A stretch of 64,000 bases of DNA, from contig CAZRGM010000011.1 of the NCBI GenBank assembly GCA_964599635.1, forward strand, positions 1 through 64,000. The letters run 5' to 3'. The stretch's first letter is position 1. Each line of letters starts with the position of its first letter. The DNA comes from WJMT01 sp964599635 (lineage in GTDB: Bacteria > Acidobacteriota > Aminicenantia > Aminicenantales > Aminicenantaceae). Made by a program: the position numbers and the translations under genes. This document shows positions 52,669 through 62,051 of the stretch, one piece after another. The notes beneath the pieces are model-generated. The model had not been told where the DNA came from, did not search any database, and saw nothing but the letters and a program-made list of their open reading frames with translations.

Positions 52669-53607
52669 TTGAGCTTTAACAAAAAACACCTTTTAGGCAT
52701 CCAAGATCTGACAAAATCTGAAATCCTCACTATTCTTGATACCGCAGAATCCCTTAAAGAAATCTCAAAAAGAGAAGTCAAGAAAGTTCCTGCTCTAAGA
52801 GGAAAAACAATTGTTAACCTATTTTTCGAACCGAGCACAAGAACAAAAAGTTCATTTGAAATGGCTGCAAAGAGGTTGAGTGCAGATATCTCAAGCTTTA
52901 CAAAAATATCCAGCAGTACAGTCAAAGGAGAAACACTCAAGGATACTGTTCTGAACCTAGAAGCTATGCAGACAGATGCTTTGGTTATCAGACATTCTTC
53001 TTCAGGAGCCGCTCATTTCTTAAGCACATTCTGCAAATCACACATCATCAATGCAGGCGATGGAAGCCACGAACACCCCACCCAAGCGCTGCTGGATGCC
53101 TTCACCATAAGAGAAGAAAAAAAGAAATTTACGGGTTTGAGAGTGGTGATAGCCGGAGACATTCTGCACAGTCGGGTCGCCCGTTCAAATATATTCCTTC
53201 TAAAAAAAATGGGCGCTGACGTGGTCCTGGTAGGACCTCCCTCTCTGGTTCCACCCAAAATGGCTCAGCTGGGAGCCAAAATTGATTACAATATGGATAG
53301 GGCCGTTAAAAATGCTGATGTCATTATGATGCTGAGAATTCAACTGGAAAGACAGCAGAAAAATTTTTTCCCAACTATCCGAGAATACAGGAATCTGTTT
53401 AGTCTGAGCCCAAAAAGATTTGAATTAGCAGACAAAAACGCTATTATCATGCATCCTGGCCCCATAAACAGAGATGTTGAAATCTCAACCAAACTAGCAG
53501 ATTCCTTAAAGTCGGTTATACTTAAACAGGTTGAAAACGGAATTGCCGTGAGAATGGCAGTCCTTTATCTACTACTGGGAGGAAAAGAACGTGACTTTAC
53601 TGATTAA
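52669..53607 (+). CDS. pyrB: Aspartate carbamoyltransferase catalytic subunit
   Basis: PyrB makes carbamoyl aspartate. This 312-residue protein has FFEPSTRTKSSFEMA (carbamoyl phosphate), DGSHEHPTQALLDAFTI and HPGPINRDVEI (aspartate). Start is TTG with AGGAGAAAA upstream. It overlaps pyrC by 17 bp. No regulatory subunit gene was seen. Confidence 0.95.
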   Translation: MSFNKKHLLGIQDLTKSEILTILDTAESLKEISKREVKKVPALRGKTIVNLFFEPSTRTKSSFEMAAKRLSADISSFTKISSSTVKGETLKDTVLNLEAMQTDALVIRHSSSGAAHFLSTFCKSHIINAGDGSHEHPTQALLDAFTIREEKKKFTGLRVVIAGDILHSRVARSNIFLLKKMGADVVLVGPPSLVPPKMAQLGAKIDYNMDRAVKNADVIMMLRIQLERQQKNFFPTIREYRNLFSLSPKRFELADKNAIIMHPGPINRDVEISTKLADSLKSVILKQVENGIAVRMAVLYLLLGGKERDFTD

Positions 53608-54883
53608 AAACGGACATCTCATCGATCCTTCATCTGGGATAGATAAAATAACGGATATTTTAATAAAAAACAAAAAGATATTTGAAATAAAAGAAAACAT
53701 TAAATCTGATAACGAAAAAATAATTGATGCCTCTGGGTTGATCATCACCCCAGGACTCATAGATATGCACGTTCATTTAAGAGAGCCTGGACAGGAGCAT
53801 AAAGAGACCATAAAAACAGGTTCCCAAGCTGCGGCGGCCGGAGGCTTCACTTCTATTGCCTGCATGCCAAACACATCTCCTGTAAATGACCATTCAGGGG
53901 TGACCAAATATATCATTTCTAAAGCTAAGAAAATTGCTTCTGTCAATATATTCCCCATCGCAGCCCTCAGCATTGGACAGAAAGGTAAATCACTCACAGA
54001 AATAGCGGATTTAATTGATGCAGGAGCGGTTGCTTTCTCTGACGACGGAATGCCTGTTTACAACAGTCAGCTGATGCGGCGAGCTTTAGAATACGCCAAA
54101 GAAATGAATACTCTTATCATTGATCACTGTGAAGATCTTGATTTAAGCTCCAATGGGGTTATGAATGAAGGTTATTACTCCTATCTTCTAGGTCTCAATG
54201 GAATCCCTGATTACTCTGAAGAAGTCATGGTAGCGCGTAACATCATATTAGCAGAAAAAACAAATTCCAGAATTCATCTCGCTCATATGAGCACTAAAGG
54301 CTCGGTTGAACTGATCCGAGCAGCCAAAAAAAAAGGAGTGGCTGTGACTTCAGAAGTGACCCCACACCACCTTTTTCTAGATGATTCCATGCTCACTGAT
54401 TACAGTACTCATTTGAAAGTCAATCCTCCTATAAGATCCAAGGAAGACAATGAAAGCCTCATAGAAGCTGCTGCACAGGGGATCATTGATGTCTTTGCTA
54501 CAGATCATGCCCCTCATTCCCCAGACGAAAAAGAAGTCGAATTCAATGAAGCCCCATTTGGGATCAATGGACTGGAAACGGCTGTCTCTCTAATTCTCGA
54601 TAAACTCGTCAATAAAAAAATCATCTCCCTAAACAGATTTACTGAAATGTTTTCATGCAATCCTGCTAAAATCCTGAATTTGAAAAATAAAGGGAAAATA
54701 GAGATTGGAGCTGACGCAGATCTCACCATCATCGATACCGAAAAGAAAATCACCGTCGATGTGAATAAATTTCTATCAAAAAGCCGGAATAACCCTTTTC
54801 ACAACTGGAAATTAAAAGGAGCCCCGGTTATGACTATTGTAGGAGGAAAAGTCATTTATTCCTCACTGAACCCCGTAAAATAA
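53591..54883 (+). CDS. pyrC: Dihydroorotase
   Basis: PyrC cyclises carbamoyl aspartate. This 430-residue class I dihydroorotase has metal ligands in DMHVHLREPGQEHKET, HLAHMS and ATDHAPHS. Start is GTG, inside the end of pyrB. Third step of the pathway directly after the second. Confidence 0.95.
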   Translation: MTLLIKNGHLIDPSSGIDKITDILIKNKKIFEIKENIKSDNEKIIDASGLIITPGLIDMHVHLREPGQEHKETIKTGSQAAAAGGFTSIACMPNTSPVNDHSGVTKYIISKAKKIASVNIFPIAALSIGQKGKSLTEIADLIDAGAVAFSDDGMPVYNSQLMRRALEYAKEMNTLIIDHCEDLDLSSNGVMNEGYYSYLLGLNGIPDYSEEVMVARNIILAEKTNSRIHLAHMSTKGSVELIRAAKKKGVAVTSEVTPHHLFLDDSMLTDYSTHLKVNPPIRSKEDNESLIEAAAQGIIDVFATDHAPHSPDEKEVEFNEAPFGINGLETAVSLILDKLVNKKIISLNRFTEMFSCNPAKILNLKNKGKIEIGADADLTIIDTEKKITVDVNKFLSKSRNNPFHNWKLKGAPVMTIVGGKVIYSSLNPVK

Positions 54884-54916
54884 CTTTTTTTCTGAGGCCT
54901 AAAAGACTGGGATATC

Positions 54917-55663
54917 ATGGATCAAAATCTAAAAAGATTAGAAAAACGAATTGGCCATGAATTTAAAAATAAAGATTTACTGATCCAATCTCTCACTCAT
55001 AGATCACATGCTTATGAAAGTCATGAAGAAATACAAGATAATGAGGTGCTCGAATTTTTAGGAGATTCTGTTTTAGGATTTATCTTATGTGACTTTTTGG
55101 TCAAAAACTTTCAAGGACTCTCCGAAGGTGAATTGTCAAAATTGAAATCCACGGCAGCCAGCACAAACGCCCTATCGCTCTTTGCAAAAGAAATCAAACT
55201 GCATAAGGAAATTATGCTGGGAAAAGGAGAGGTGAAAAGCGGGGGAAGAAAGAAAAAAACCATCTTAGCAGGAGTATTTGAAGCGCTTATTGCCGCTCTG
55301 TATCTGGACGGAGGAATTCATGCAGCTCAACGCCTTCTTGAAAAACATTTCCAGAATTTTTTTAAGAAGATAGGCATGGACAATTTCTTAATCAATAATT
55401 ATAAATCAGCACTTCAAGAACACCTTCAGAGAGCCAATCTACCTAAACCCATCTACAAAACAGTCAAAACTAAAGGACCTGAACACAATAAAAAATTTAT
55501 AGTTGAAGTGTTCTCTCAACAGCAATGCCTAGGAAAGGCCACAGGATTATCAAGAAAGGAAGCTGAGCAAAAGGCAGCTCAAAAAGCCATGAAAAATCTT
55601 CTAAATAAAAAAATAAAATCATTGACCTCTGATACTTTTATTTTGAAGATAAAAGATGATTGA
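54917..55663 (+). CDS. rnc: Ribonuclease III
   Basis: This 248-residue dsRNA endonuclease has the signature NEVLEFLGDSVLGF, the second catalytic acid region EALIAALYLDGG, and a C-terminal dsRNA-binding domain (YKSALQEHLQ to GLSRKEAEQKAAQKAM). The last residues are longer than usual. It lies 33 bp after pyrC and overlaps the next gene by 8 bp. Confidence 0.95.
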   Translation: MDQNLKRLEKRIGHEFKNKDLLIQSLTHRSHAYESHEEIQDNEVLEFLGDSVLGFILCDFLVKNFQGLSEGELSKLKSTAASTNALSLFAKEIKLHKEIMLGKGEVKSGGRKKKTILAGVFEALIAALYLDGGIHAAQRLLEKHFQNFFKKIGMDNFLINNYKSALQEHLQRANLPKPIYKTVKTKGPEHNKKFIVEVFSQQQCLGKATGLSRKEAEQKAAQKAMKNLLNKKIKSLTSDTFILKIKDD

Positions 55664-55994
55664 TTCATACAGATTCGGCCGTATGGTTATTGATGGGAAA
55701 ACCTATACAAAGGATCTAATTATCTATCCAGACATAATCAAATCCCCTTGGTGGAGAGAGGCGGGTCACTTTTTGGCTCTCAATGACATCAAAGATGTTT
55801 TAGCCAATAATCCAGAAACACTCATTATTGGAACGGGTTATTGGGGGCTTATGAAAGTTGAAGATGAGGTTAAAAAACAAGCCAAAAAGAAAGGAATCCA
55901 GCTTATTATTCAAAACAGCAAAAAAGCCGTGCAGACATTTAACAACATACACTCTCAAGGCAGAGTTTTTGCCGCTTTTCATATCACCTGCTAA
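55656..55994 (+). CDS. Mth938-like domain protein
   Basis: This 112-residue protein has the pattern YRFGRMVIDGKTYTKDLIIYPD, WWREAGHFLALNDI and LIIGTGYWGLMKV, which matches the Mth938/NDUFAF3-like domain. Biochemical role unknown. Its start overlaps the end of rnc. Confidence 0.82.
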   Translation: MIDSYRFGRMVIDGKTYTKDLIIYPDIIKSPWWREAGHFLALNDIKDVLANNPETLIIGTGYWGLMKVEDEVKKQAKKKGIQLIIQNSKKAVQTFNNIHSQGRVFAAFHITC

Positions 55995-56124
55995 ATTTTT
56001 TTTTATCATAAAATCATTTTATATCTAATAGATGAAATTTTTTTGAGTATAAATGCAGGTAGCTTTTATGAATAACTAAAATTAAAGTCAGCTTCCTCTC
56101 TAATCATCACAACCCCACAGCTTT

Positions 56125-56317
56125 GTGAAATTTGGATGTTTATGAAGCGACATTAAAGATTTAGCCTTCGGAGGACTGTATTTGAGGGAACTCAGCGGAG
56201 CTGAGCTTTGAGCATGTCTGACCCACGGACGGGGGGGAGTTGCGCAGAAGCCGAGAATACAGTACGAAGAATGGCGTTAAAAATCTTTAGTGAGCATAAT
56301 AAACATCCAAATTTCAC
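56125..56317. repeat. R2 element, full copy B (193 bp, perfect 18-bp terminal inverted repeats)
   Basis: The ends gtgaaatttggatgttta (56125-56142) and its exact complement (56300-56317) enclose the same core as copy A, inverted. The internal hairpin is CTCAGC-GGA-GCTGAG (56191-56205), with a G-C to A-T swap on both arms relative to copy A. It ends 1 bp before the stop codon of the AI-2E-type permease gene and fills most of the gap from 55994 to 56319. Confidence 0.85.
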
Positions 56318-56318
56318 C

Positions 56319-57341
56319 CTACTCCTTGCCCATGAACGCAGCCATGAACTTCATCCCAGGAATATTGTCAAAAACAATTTTGATTATAGCGGCTATAGGC
56401 ACAGCCAAAATCATTCCCGGAAGACCCCACAACCATCCCCAGAAAAAAAGAAAAAACAGAACAACTAAAGGACTAAGCCCTAATCCATGGCCCATAAGTC
56501 GGGGTTCAATAATATTAGCCATGATAAGCTCTATCGCCGTAAGCATAATGAGAATCCAAAAAGCAGGCCATAATGTCTCAAATTGGAACACCGCAATAGT
56601 CACAGGAAGAGCCGTGGTAATAAAAGAACCTATATTGGGAATATAATTGAGGAGGAAAGCCAAAAATCCAAATATTATGGCAAAATCCACTCCAAAAGAG
56701 ATCAGCACAATGAAAGCAAAAACTCCCGTAAAAAAACTCACAATGGTTTTTATGACAAGATACTTTTGAACTTGTTTGTCAATATTATAGATGACGCTAT
56801 TGGCTTTTTCAGCTCTTTTTTTATCAAGATATTTTTGGATTTTTTGTTTAATCTTTCCTCTTCCCGCTAAAATAAAAATAAGAAATATTAAGACTAAAAA
56901 GAGGTTTGACATAAAAGATAAAAATGGTCCTAAAGAAGAACCTAAAATTTTCCCCATCCTGTTGAGATCAAACTCTCCGGCCCAATCAGTTGTCTCAATT
57001 TTTAATTGAGGAAGATTGAGCTTTTCGAAAAGAGACGTCAGAATATCATTCATCTTTTCCCCATATTTAGGGAACTCCGCAGCAAATGTTTTGCCTGTTG
57101 AATAAAAAAGAGAACCCAATAAATAGAGAATAAAAAAGGTAAAAAGAAGAATAAAAATAATAGAGATGATTCTGGGTATTTTGATCTTAGTCAGAAAGTC
57201 CAGCACAGGATACAGTATAAACGAGAGAAAAACCGCAAGGAAGAAAGGAAATAAGACCGGCTTCGCCAGTCTTAACACCACTCCTCCTATAAAGATAACA
57301 ATAATGACTAAAGATGCTGTGGCTACTTTATTATCTTTCAT
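56319..57341 (-). CDS. AI-2E family transporter
   Basis: This 340-residue protein has the eight-segment layout of the AI-2E/PerM family: an N-terminal pair (KPVLFPFFLAVFLSFILYP), a soluble stretch, and the late FLLNYIPNIGSFITTALPV. Members export signals or act as Na+/H+ or other exchangers; the substrate here is unknown. Confidence 0.87.
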   Translation of the reverse strand: MKDNKVATASLVIIVIFIGGVVLRLAKPVLFPFFLAVFLSFILYPVLDFLTKIKIPRIISIIFILLFTFFILYLLGSLFYSTGKTFAAEFPKYGEKMNDILTSLFEKLNLPQLKIETTDWAGEFDLNRMGKILGSSLGPFLSFMSNLFLVLIFLIFILAGRGKIKQKIQKYLDKKRAEKANSVIYNIDKQVQKYLVIKTIVSFFTGVFAFIVLISFGVDFAIIFGFLAFLLNYIPNIGSFITTALPVTIAVFQFETLWPAFWILIMLTAIELIMANIIEPRLMGHGLGLSPLVVLFFLFFWGWLWGLPGMILAVPIAAIIKIVFDNIPGMKFMAAFMGKE

Positions 57342-57391
57342 TGATCGCCCCTAGAATCATCCCTATTATAAAAAAATATATCCATATAATA

Positions 57392-57480
57392 AACCTGAAC
57401 TATTCATAAAAAATGGCGATGTTTTCATTATTTTTTTCATTTCAGCCATAGACAAAATTTTTTCGAGAACAATTATCTGA
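57392..57480 (+). repeat. R1 repeat, long copy
   Basis: The core (57392-57428) reads aacctgaactattcataaaa then atggcgatgttttcat. The extension to about 57480 has, on the other strand, attgttctcgaaaaa, as in the other long copies. Confidence 0.7.
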
Positions 57481-57552
57481 ATACTTTCTTTTTTTTATTT
57501 TATCACACCACACCTGATAGTTAAATCCTTTAAAAAATCACTCAAAATATTA

Positions 57553-57582
57553 TTGACATCATCATTCAACTACAAATAAAAT
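57553..57582 (+). promoter_or_regulatory. Promoter of the REC-GGDEF/Hpt pair
   Basis: TTGACA (57553-57558), 18 bp, TAAAAT (57577-57582), 20 bp before the ATG. Confidence 0.55.
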
Positions 57583-57602
57583 GATATAAAAAAAGAAATA
57601 CA

Positions 57603-58529
57603 ATGAAAGTCCTTATTGCTGAAGACGATGTGATATCTTCCAGAGCTATTGAGACCTATATGAACCAATGGGGATATGAGACCACAGTCATTAATAATGG
57701 AGAAGAGGCCTGGCAAGCCTTTCAAACCAATCTCCAAAATATATACAACCAAGAAGAAAAGTCCTTTCGTATCGCAATCCTGGATTGGGAAATGCCCGGC
57801 ATGAATGGAATCGATCTCTGTAAAAAAATACGCCGTTTATCCAAACAGGAAAAAGAAATTTATGTCTATATCATATTATTAACGGGTAAAAACAGTCAGG
57901 AAGAAATTATAAAAGGCTTATCATCAGGAGCTGATGATTATATCACCAAGCCTTTTGACACTATGGAGCTGAGAGTCAGACTAAAAAATGCAGAAAGGAT
58001 CATCCTGACACAGGACAGGGAGCGCCTGCGCGCAACCACTGATAATCTGACTCAAATATGGAGCCGAAACAAGATTTTGGAATTTCTAAAAGAAGAAGTA
58101 GAAAGAGAGGGAAGATATGGAGAAATAGTAGGACTGATCATGATTGACATCGACTTTTTCAAAAAAATAAATGATAACTATGGACATCCAGTGGGTGATC
58201 AAGTGTTAAGAAAAGTTGCAGATAGATTGCAAAACTCAATGAGAAGGTATGATAAAATCGGACGTTATGGAGGAGACGAATTTATCGCTGTCTTCCCGAG
58301 ATGTGGACATGAACAAGTAAAATCAGTTGCTGAAAGACTCAGGAAATCTATTTGCAGGAAAAAAATAAACACGGACACCGGTCCTATGAAAATAACAGTA
58401 AGCATAGGAGGAACATGTTCCCAAAACCACCCCTCTATATCAAGTGAAGAACTGATTAAGATCAGCGATAAAGCCTTAATATTGGCAAAGAAGAAGGGGC
58501 GGAACAACTCCATGACTCTCCCTCTGTGA
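57603..58529 (+). CDS. Response regulator with diguanylate cyclase (REC-GGDEF) output
   Basis: This 308-residue protein has an N-terminal receiver with AEDDVISS and phospho-acceptor Asp in ILDWEMPGMNGIDL, then a GGDEF domain with RYGGDEFIAVFPR, intact for c-di-GMP synthesis. No clear RxxD inhibitory site was seen. It overlaps the Hpt gene by 4 bp, so a phosphorelay probably feeds it. Confidence 0.93.
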   Translation: MKVLIAEDDVISSRAIETYMNQWGYETTVINNGEEAWQAFQTNLQNIYNQEEKSFRIAILDWEMPGMNGIDLCKKIRRLSKQEKEIYVYIILLTGKNSQEEIIKGLSSGADDYITKPFDTMELRVRLKNAERIILTQDRERLRATTDNLTQIWSRNKILEFLKEEVEREGRYGEIVGLIMIDIDFFKKINDNYGHPVGDQVLRKVADRLQNSMRRYDKIGRYGGDEFIAVFPRCGHEQVKSVAERLRKSICRKKINTDTGPMKITVSIGGTCSQNHPSISSEELIKISDKALILAKKKGRNNSMTLPL

Positions 58530-58915
58530 ACAAAATCAAAAATCTAAAAATGAGTGCCATGAAGGCTAGAAACAAAAAAAGCCCTATTGACCTAACGGAT
58601 GTTTTGAGAAGAATCGGAAACGATAGGGAGTTTCTCTATGAACTTCTAGAAATGTACATAAATGACTTCCCAGCTAAAATTAAAGCCCTAAAGAAATCAA
58701 TTATTGACAGAAATTTCAGAAAGGTTCAGGAGATAGGACATTATTTAAAAGGCTCTTCAGCTAATTTAAGTCTGACCTTCCTTGAAAATATATCCTTTGT
58801 TTTGGAATGTGCAGGGAAAGAAAAAGATATAGAAAAAGCTGAAAAAGCACTCCAAAATTTAAACAAAGAATTCGACAATCTAAATCAGTTCATTATCAAG
58901 GAAAAACAGGACTGA
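58526..58915 (+). CDS. Hpt-domain phosphotransfer protein
   Basis: About 129 residues (GTG start, overlapping the previous stop as GTGA; an ATG 24 bp in is an alternative). The helical Hpt domain has the phospho-His in EIGHYLKGSSANLSL. It would pass phosphate to the REC-GGDEF protein encoded just upstream. No kinase gene is adjacent. Confidence 0.88.
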   Translation: MNKIKNLKMSAMKARNKKSPIDLTDVLRRIGNDREFLYELLEMYINDFPAKIKALKKSIIDRNFRKVQEIGHYLKGSSANLSLTFLENISFVLECAGKEKDIEKAEKALQNLNKEFDNLNQFIIKEKQD

Positions 58916-59816
58916 TGTGTCCCAGATTCTCTATCAGGCGAACAAGATATTCCTGACCTTTATCTATAAAGGAATCCTTGATTCCCATCACTCCACAGAT
59001 ATATTTTCCCTTCCTGACTAAAAATATATTCTCATAATAAGCATCTTTTATATGGAATCCAGAGGGCGTCTCCCTAATTTCCTGGTCCTTTTTAGCCTCA
59101 ATATATTTCCCAATCATCTGCTCTGCATTCTTTTCATCTGTTCCAACTATAAGAAAACAGATGAACTCACCCTCCTCTATTCGGTATTCTGCTGTATAAC
59201 CGGAGTGAAGGAAATCATATCCTAAAAAATTATTTAAAATAAATCTTTCTGAGTTTGCTGTCAATCCTTGTTCTGGAAATATTTCTATTTCAGCAGGAAA
59301 GCAATGCTCTCCGGGCACCTTTTCGGATATCTTTTTTGAAAAATCCTTCAAAGAATCATCTGTTTTTTCACCGCATCCAAATGACATCAATTTGACATAA
59401 TACCTCCCTGCTAGAAAATTCAGAGATCCCTGTTCTAAATACCCTTGAGTTCCTACAGAAATGAAATGACTGTCAGGATACCTTTCAGAGCTATAAATAC
59501 CAAATGAATTTTTTTCATTTCCCATGTCGTAAATTTCTAAAACCACATCACAATTCTTATTCTTCATCTTGTACTCAGCCACAATAAGTTCATTGAATTC
59601 ATAGGAAATATAACTTTCTGCCGCTCCATTTATGTATTCAAAAAGGTTCTCTGGGTGATAAATTTGCACAGACTCAGCAATAACCCAGGATTCAAATTCA
59701 GGCAGCAGATTTTCCAGTTGACTCTCCTGTTCCCCGTATAGGGCAATAAACAAGAGGAAAAACATCAAAAACGATGCGCACAGAGCGCCCTTGAAATGGT
59801 TTCTTTTTAAATTCAT
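58896..59816 (-). CDS. DUF6599 family exported protein
   Basis: This 306-residue protein has an N-terminal signal (ALCASFLMFFLLFIAL) and the DUF6599 blocks LFEYINGAAESYISYEF, EIYDMGNEKNSFGIYS and FLAGRYYVKLMSF. Function unknown. It is divergent from the DUF362 gene, and its 3' end overlaps the Hpt gene by 20 bp. Confidence 0.8.
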   Translation of the reverse strand: MNLKRNHFKGALCASFLMFFLLFIALYGEQESQLENLLPEFESWVIAESVQIYHPENLFEYINGAAESYISYEFNELIVAEYKMKNKNCDVVLEIYDMGNEKNSFGIYSSERYPDSHFISVGTQGYLEQGSLNFLAGRYYVKLMSFGCGEKTDDSLKDFSKKISEKVPGEHCFPAEIEIFPEQGLTANSERFILNNFLGYDFLHSGYTAEYRIEEGEFICFLIVGTDEKNAEQMIGKYIEAKKDQEIRETPSGFHIKDAYYENIFLVRKGKYICGVMGIKDSFIDKGQEYLVRLIENLGHISPVFP

Positions 59817-59840
59817 ATCATTTCTCCAAATAAATCGGCA

Positions 59841-59879
59841 ATGAAAATATCGCCATTTTTTTATGAATAGCTCAGGTTA
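59841..59879 (-). repeat. R1 repeat copy
   Basis: The core in minus orientation reads atgaaaatatcgccattttt then ttatgaatagctcaggtt. It sits in the divergent gap between the DUF6599 and DUF362 genes. Confidence 0.7.
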
Positions 59880-60009
59880 ATATTGGCACAAATTCCGTAG
59901 CTCTTCAAGTTTATAAAAAAATGAATCATAAATCGTGAATCCTAATCAATGATGAAACCACCAGTCAATTGACATAAACCCTGATTCGTTGTAACTTTTA
60001 AAGTGAATT

Positions 60010-60900
60010 ATGTCTAAAGTGATTGTCGTTAGAACTAAAAATATTTATAACTCTTCTAAAGATATAAACTCAGAAAAAATTAAAAATTTATACCAAAGAG
60101 GCTTTTATCTCTTAACTGGATTGAGAGACACCCGAGACAGTATTCATGCTCTTTTCAATACAAAAACTAAAATCGGGATAAAAATAAACACCATTTCTGG
60201 GAAAAGCCTTTCCACACGACCCAAAGTATCTCTATCCCTCGCCCATTATCTCATTGAAGGAGGATTCAAGGAAGAAAATATCATCATATGGGACAGAACC
60301 AACTGGGAACTCAAAAATGCTTATTATAAGCTGAACATGAACCAAAGAGGTATAAAAATCTTTGGAACTGATTCCAATACCATCGGTTACAACAGTGATT
60401 TGACCATTCATCGAAGCATAGGAAGCCGGTTTTCCTTAATCCAATCTGATATTATCTCCCAATCCATCAGCCTGGCTTTACTGAAAGACCATGGACTGGC
60501 AGGAATTACGGCAGGAATGAAAAATTATTACGGCTCCATACACAATCCAAATAAATATCATGATTTCAACTGCAATCCTTTCGTTGCCGATCTATTCGAC
60601 ACCGCCCCTATTCGCACAAAACATAAACTCACTATCATTGATGCCTTGACTGTCCAATTCCATAAAGGGCCCGCCTATCATGCCAAATGGGCTGAGAACT
60701 ATGGTGCCCTGATCATGAGCACAGACCCTGTTGCAGCTGATTTGTTAGGGTGGCATATTATTGAAGAACTCAGAAAAAAACATGGTCTGCCTTCCTTAAA
60801 AGAGGAACGAAGAGAGCCCATATATATAAAAACCGCAGAGCAGTTAGGGTTGGGCTCTGCAGACCTAGAAAATATCCATCTATTGAAAGAAGATATCTAA
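60010..60900 (+). CDS. DUF362 domain-containing protein
   Basis: This 296-residue protein has the DUF362 pattern: IGIKINTISGKSLSTRP, IIWDRTN, ALLKDHGLAGITAGMKNYYG and MSTDPVAADLLGW. No ferredoxin cysteines are present and no signal peptide is obvious. Its stop overlaps the start of the radical SAM gene by 1 bp. Function unproven. Confidence 0.82.
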   Translation: MSKVIVVRTKNIYNSSKDINSEKIKNLYQRGFYLLTGLRDTRDSIHALFNTKTKIGIKINTISGKSLSTRPKVSLSLAHYLIEGGFKEENIIIWDRTNWELKNAYYKLNMNQRGIKIFGTDSNTIGYNSDLTIHRSIGSRFSLIQSDIISQSISLALLKDHGLAGITAGMKNYYGSIHNPNKYHDFNCNPFVADLFDTAPIRTKHKLTIIDALTVQFHKGPAYHAKWAENYGALIMSTDPVAADLLGWHIIEELRKKHGLPSLKEERREPIYIKTAEQLGLGSADLENIHLLKEDI

Positions 60901-62021
60901 TGAAAAGAAGAAACTTTCTAAAATTTTCTGCAGCGGTCGGGCTCACTCCCAAAAAAAATCTTCTTCCTTTAACCTCTGACCTTTATACGCTCTCTGCTGA
61001 GCCCAATCTTTCAAAGGTGGAGGCCAGATATTACAAAAAGCTTCCAGATAGAGAGATCCAATGCCATCTCTGCCCCCGCAATTGCATATTAGGGGACAAA
61101 GAAAGAGGCTACTGTGGAGTGAGAGAAAATAGAGAAGGCACTTACTACACCTTGGTCTATGGAAAAGCTGCCGCTGTTCATGTGGATCCCATTGAAAAAA
61201 AACCTTTCTTTCATTTTCTTCCAAAAACCATGGCCCTATCCATAGCGACTGCAGGGTGCAATGTAAACTGCAAATTCTGCCAGAACTGGGAAATTTCCCA
61301 GGTGAGGCCTGAACAAATCAAACACGCTGACCTCCCGCCTGAAGCTGTCGTCAGAACAGCACAAAAATACAACTGTCCAAGCATCGCTTACACCTATTCT
61401 GAACCAATCATATTTTTTGAATATATGTACGATACCTCACTAGAAGCCAGAAAAAAAGGAATCAAAAATTTAGTTGTGACAGGTGCTCATGTCAATCCAG
61501 AACCTTTTAAAGACCTCCTGGAAGTGGTGGACGGAGTGAAGATAGACCTTAAAGCCTTTAGTCAGGATTTTTACACCGAATATGTCAGAGGTGAACTCCA
61601 GCCAGTGCTTGATGCTATCGTCGCCGCTTCTCAAAGCCGAGTTTGGTTGGAAATTGTTTATCTTGTCATTCCCACTTTAAACGATAGGGCTTCAGAAATA
61701 CGCCAGATGTGCCGCTGGATCAAAAATGAAATTGGACTCGATGTCCCTCTTCACTTCTCTCGATTCTATCCTGCCTATCTTTTAAAAAATCTTCCCCCGA
61801 CTCCTATCTCCACATTGGTAAAACTCAGAAACATCGCCCTAGAGGAAGGTCTCCACTATGTCTATATAGGCAATGTTCCGGGACAGGAAGGAGAGAATAC
61901 TTTTTGCCCTCATTGCGGCAAAATCGTAATAAAAAGAACAGGTTATCTTATAGAAAAAATAAACATAAAAAAAGGAAAATGCGCATTCTGCGGCCATGAA
62001 ATCCCAGGATTTTGGTCTTAA
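60900..62021 (+). CDS. Radical SAM protein of the AmmeMemoRadiSam type with a Tat-like N-terminus
   Basis: This 373-residue protein has the 4Fe-4S motif CNVNCKFC (C120, C124, C127) preceded by a family cysteine block (CHLCPRNCILGDKERGYCGV), and a C-terminal zinc-type pair (CPHCG, CAFCG). It starts KRRNFLKFSAAVG, a twin-arginine-like motif, although radical SAM enzymes normally act in the cytosol. AMMECR1 and Memo partner genes were not seen here. Domain calls are firm; export is doubtful. Confidence 0.85.
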   Translation: MKRRNFLKFSAAVGLTPKKNLLPLTSDLYTLSAEPNLSKVEARYYKKLPDREIQCHLCPRNCILGDKERGYCGVRENREGTYYTLVYGKAAAVHVDPIEKKPFFHFLPKTMALSIATAGCNVNCKFCQNWEISQVRPEQIKHADLPPEAVVRTAQKYNCPSIAYTYSEPIIFFEYMYDTSLEARKKGIKNLVVTGAHVNPEPFKDLLEVVDGVKIDLKAFSQDFYTEYVRGELQPVLDAIVAASQSRVWLEIVYLVIPTLNDRASEIRQMCRWIKNEIGLDVPLHFSRFYPAYLLKNLPPTPISTLVKLRNIALEEGLHYVYIGNVPGQEGENTFCPHCGKIVIKRTGYLIEKINIKKGKCAFCGHEIPGFWS

Positions 62022-62051
62022 TTTTTTGAACAAGCAATAACAGCCTCCCAA

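Noticed and set aside
56208..56646. Open frames running through R2 copy B into the AI-2E-type gene
   Set aside because: They cross a repeat and the antisense of a clear membrane protein gene; no family match.
1..59879. R1 copies as a CRISPR array
   Set aside because: Copies are kilobases apart, in both orientations, with no regular spacers and no cas genes.
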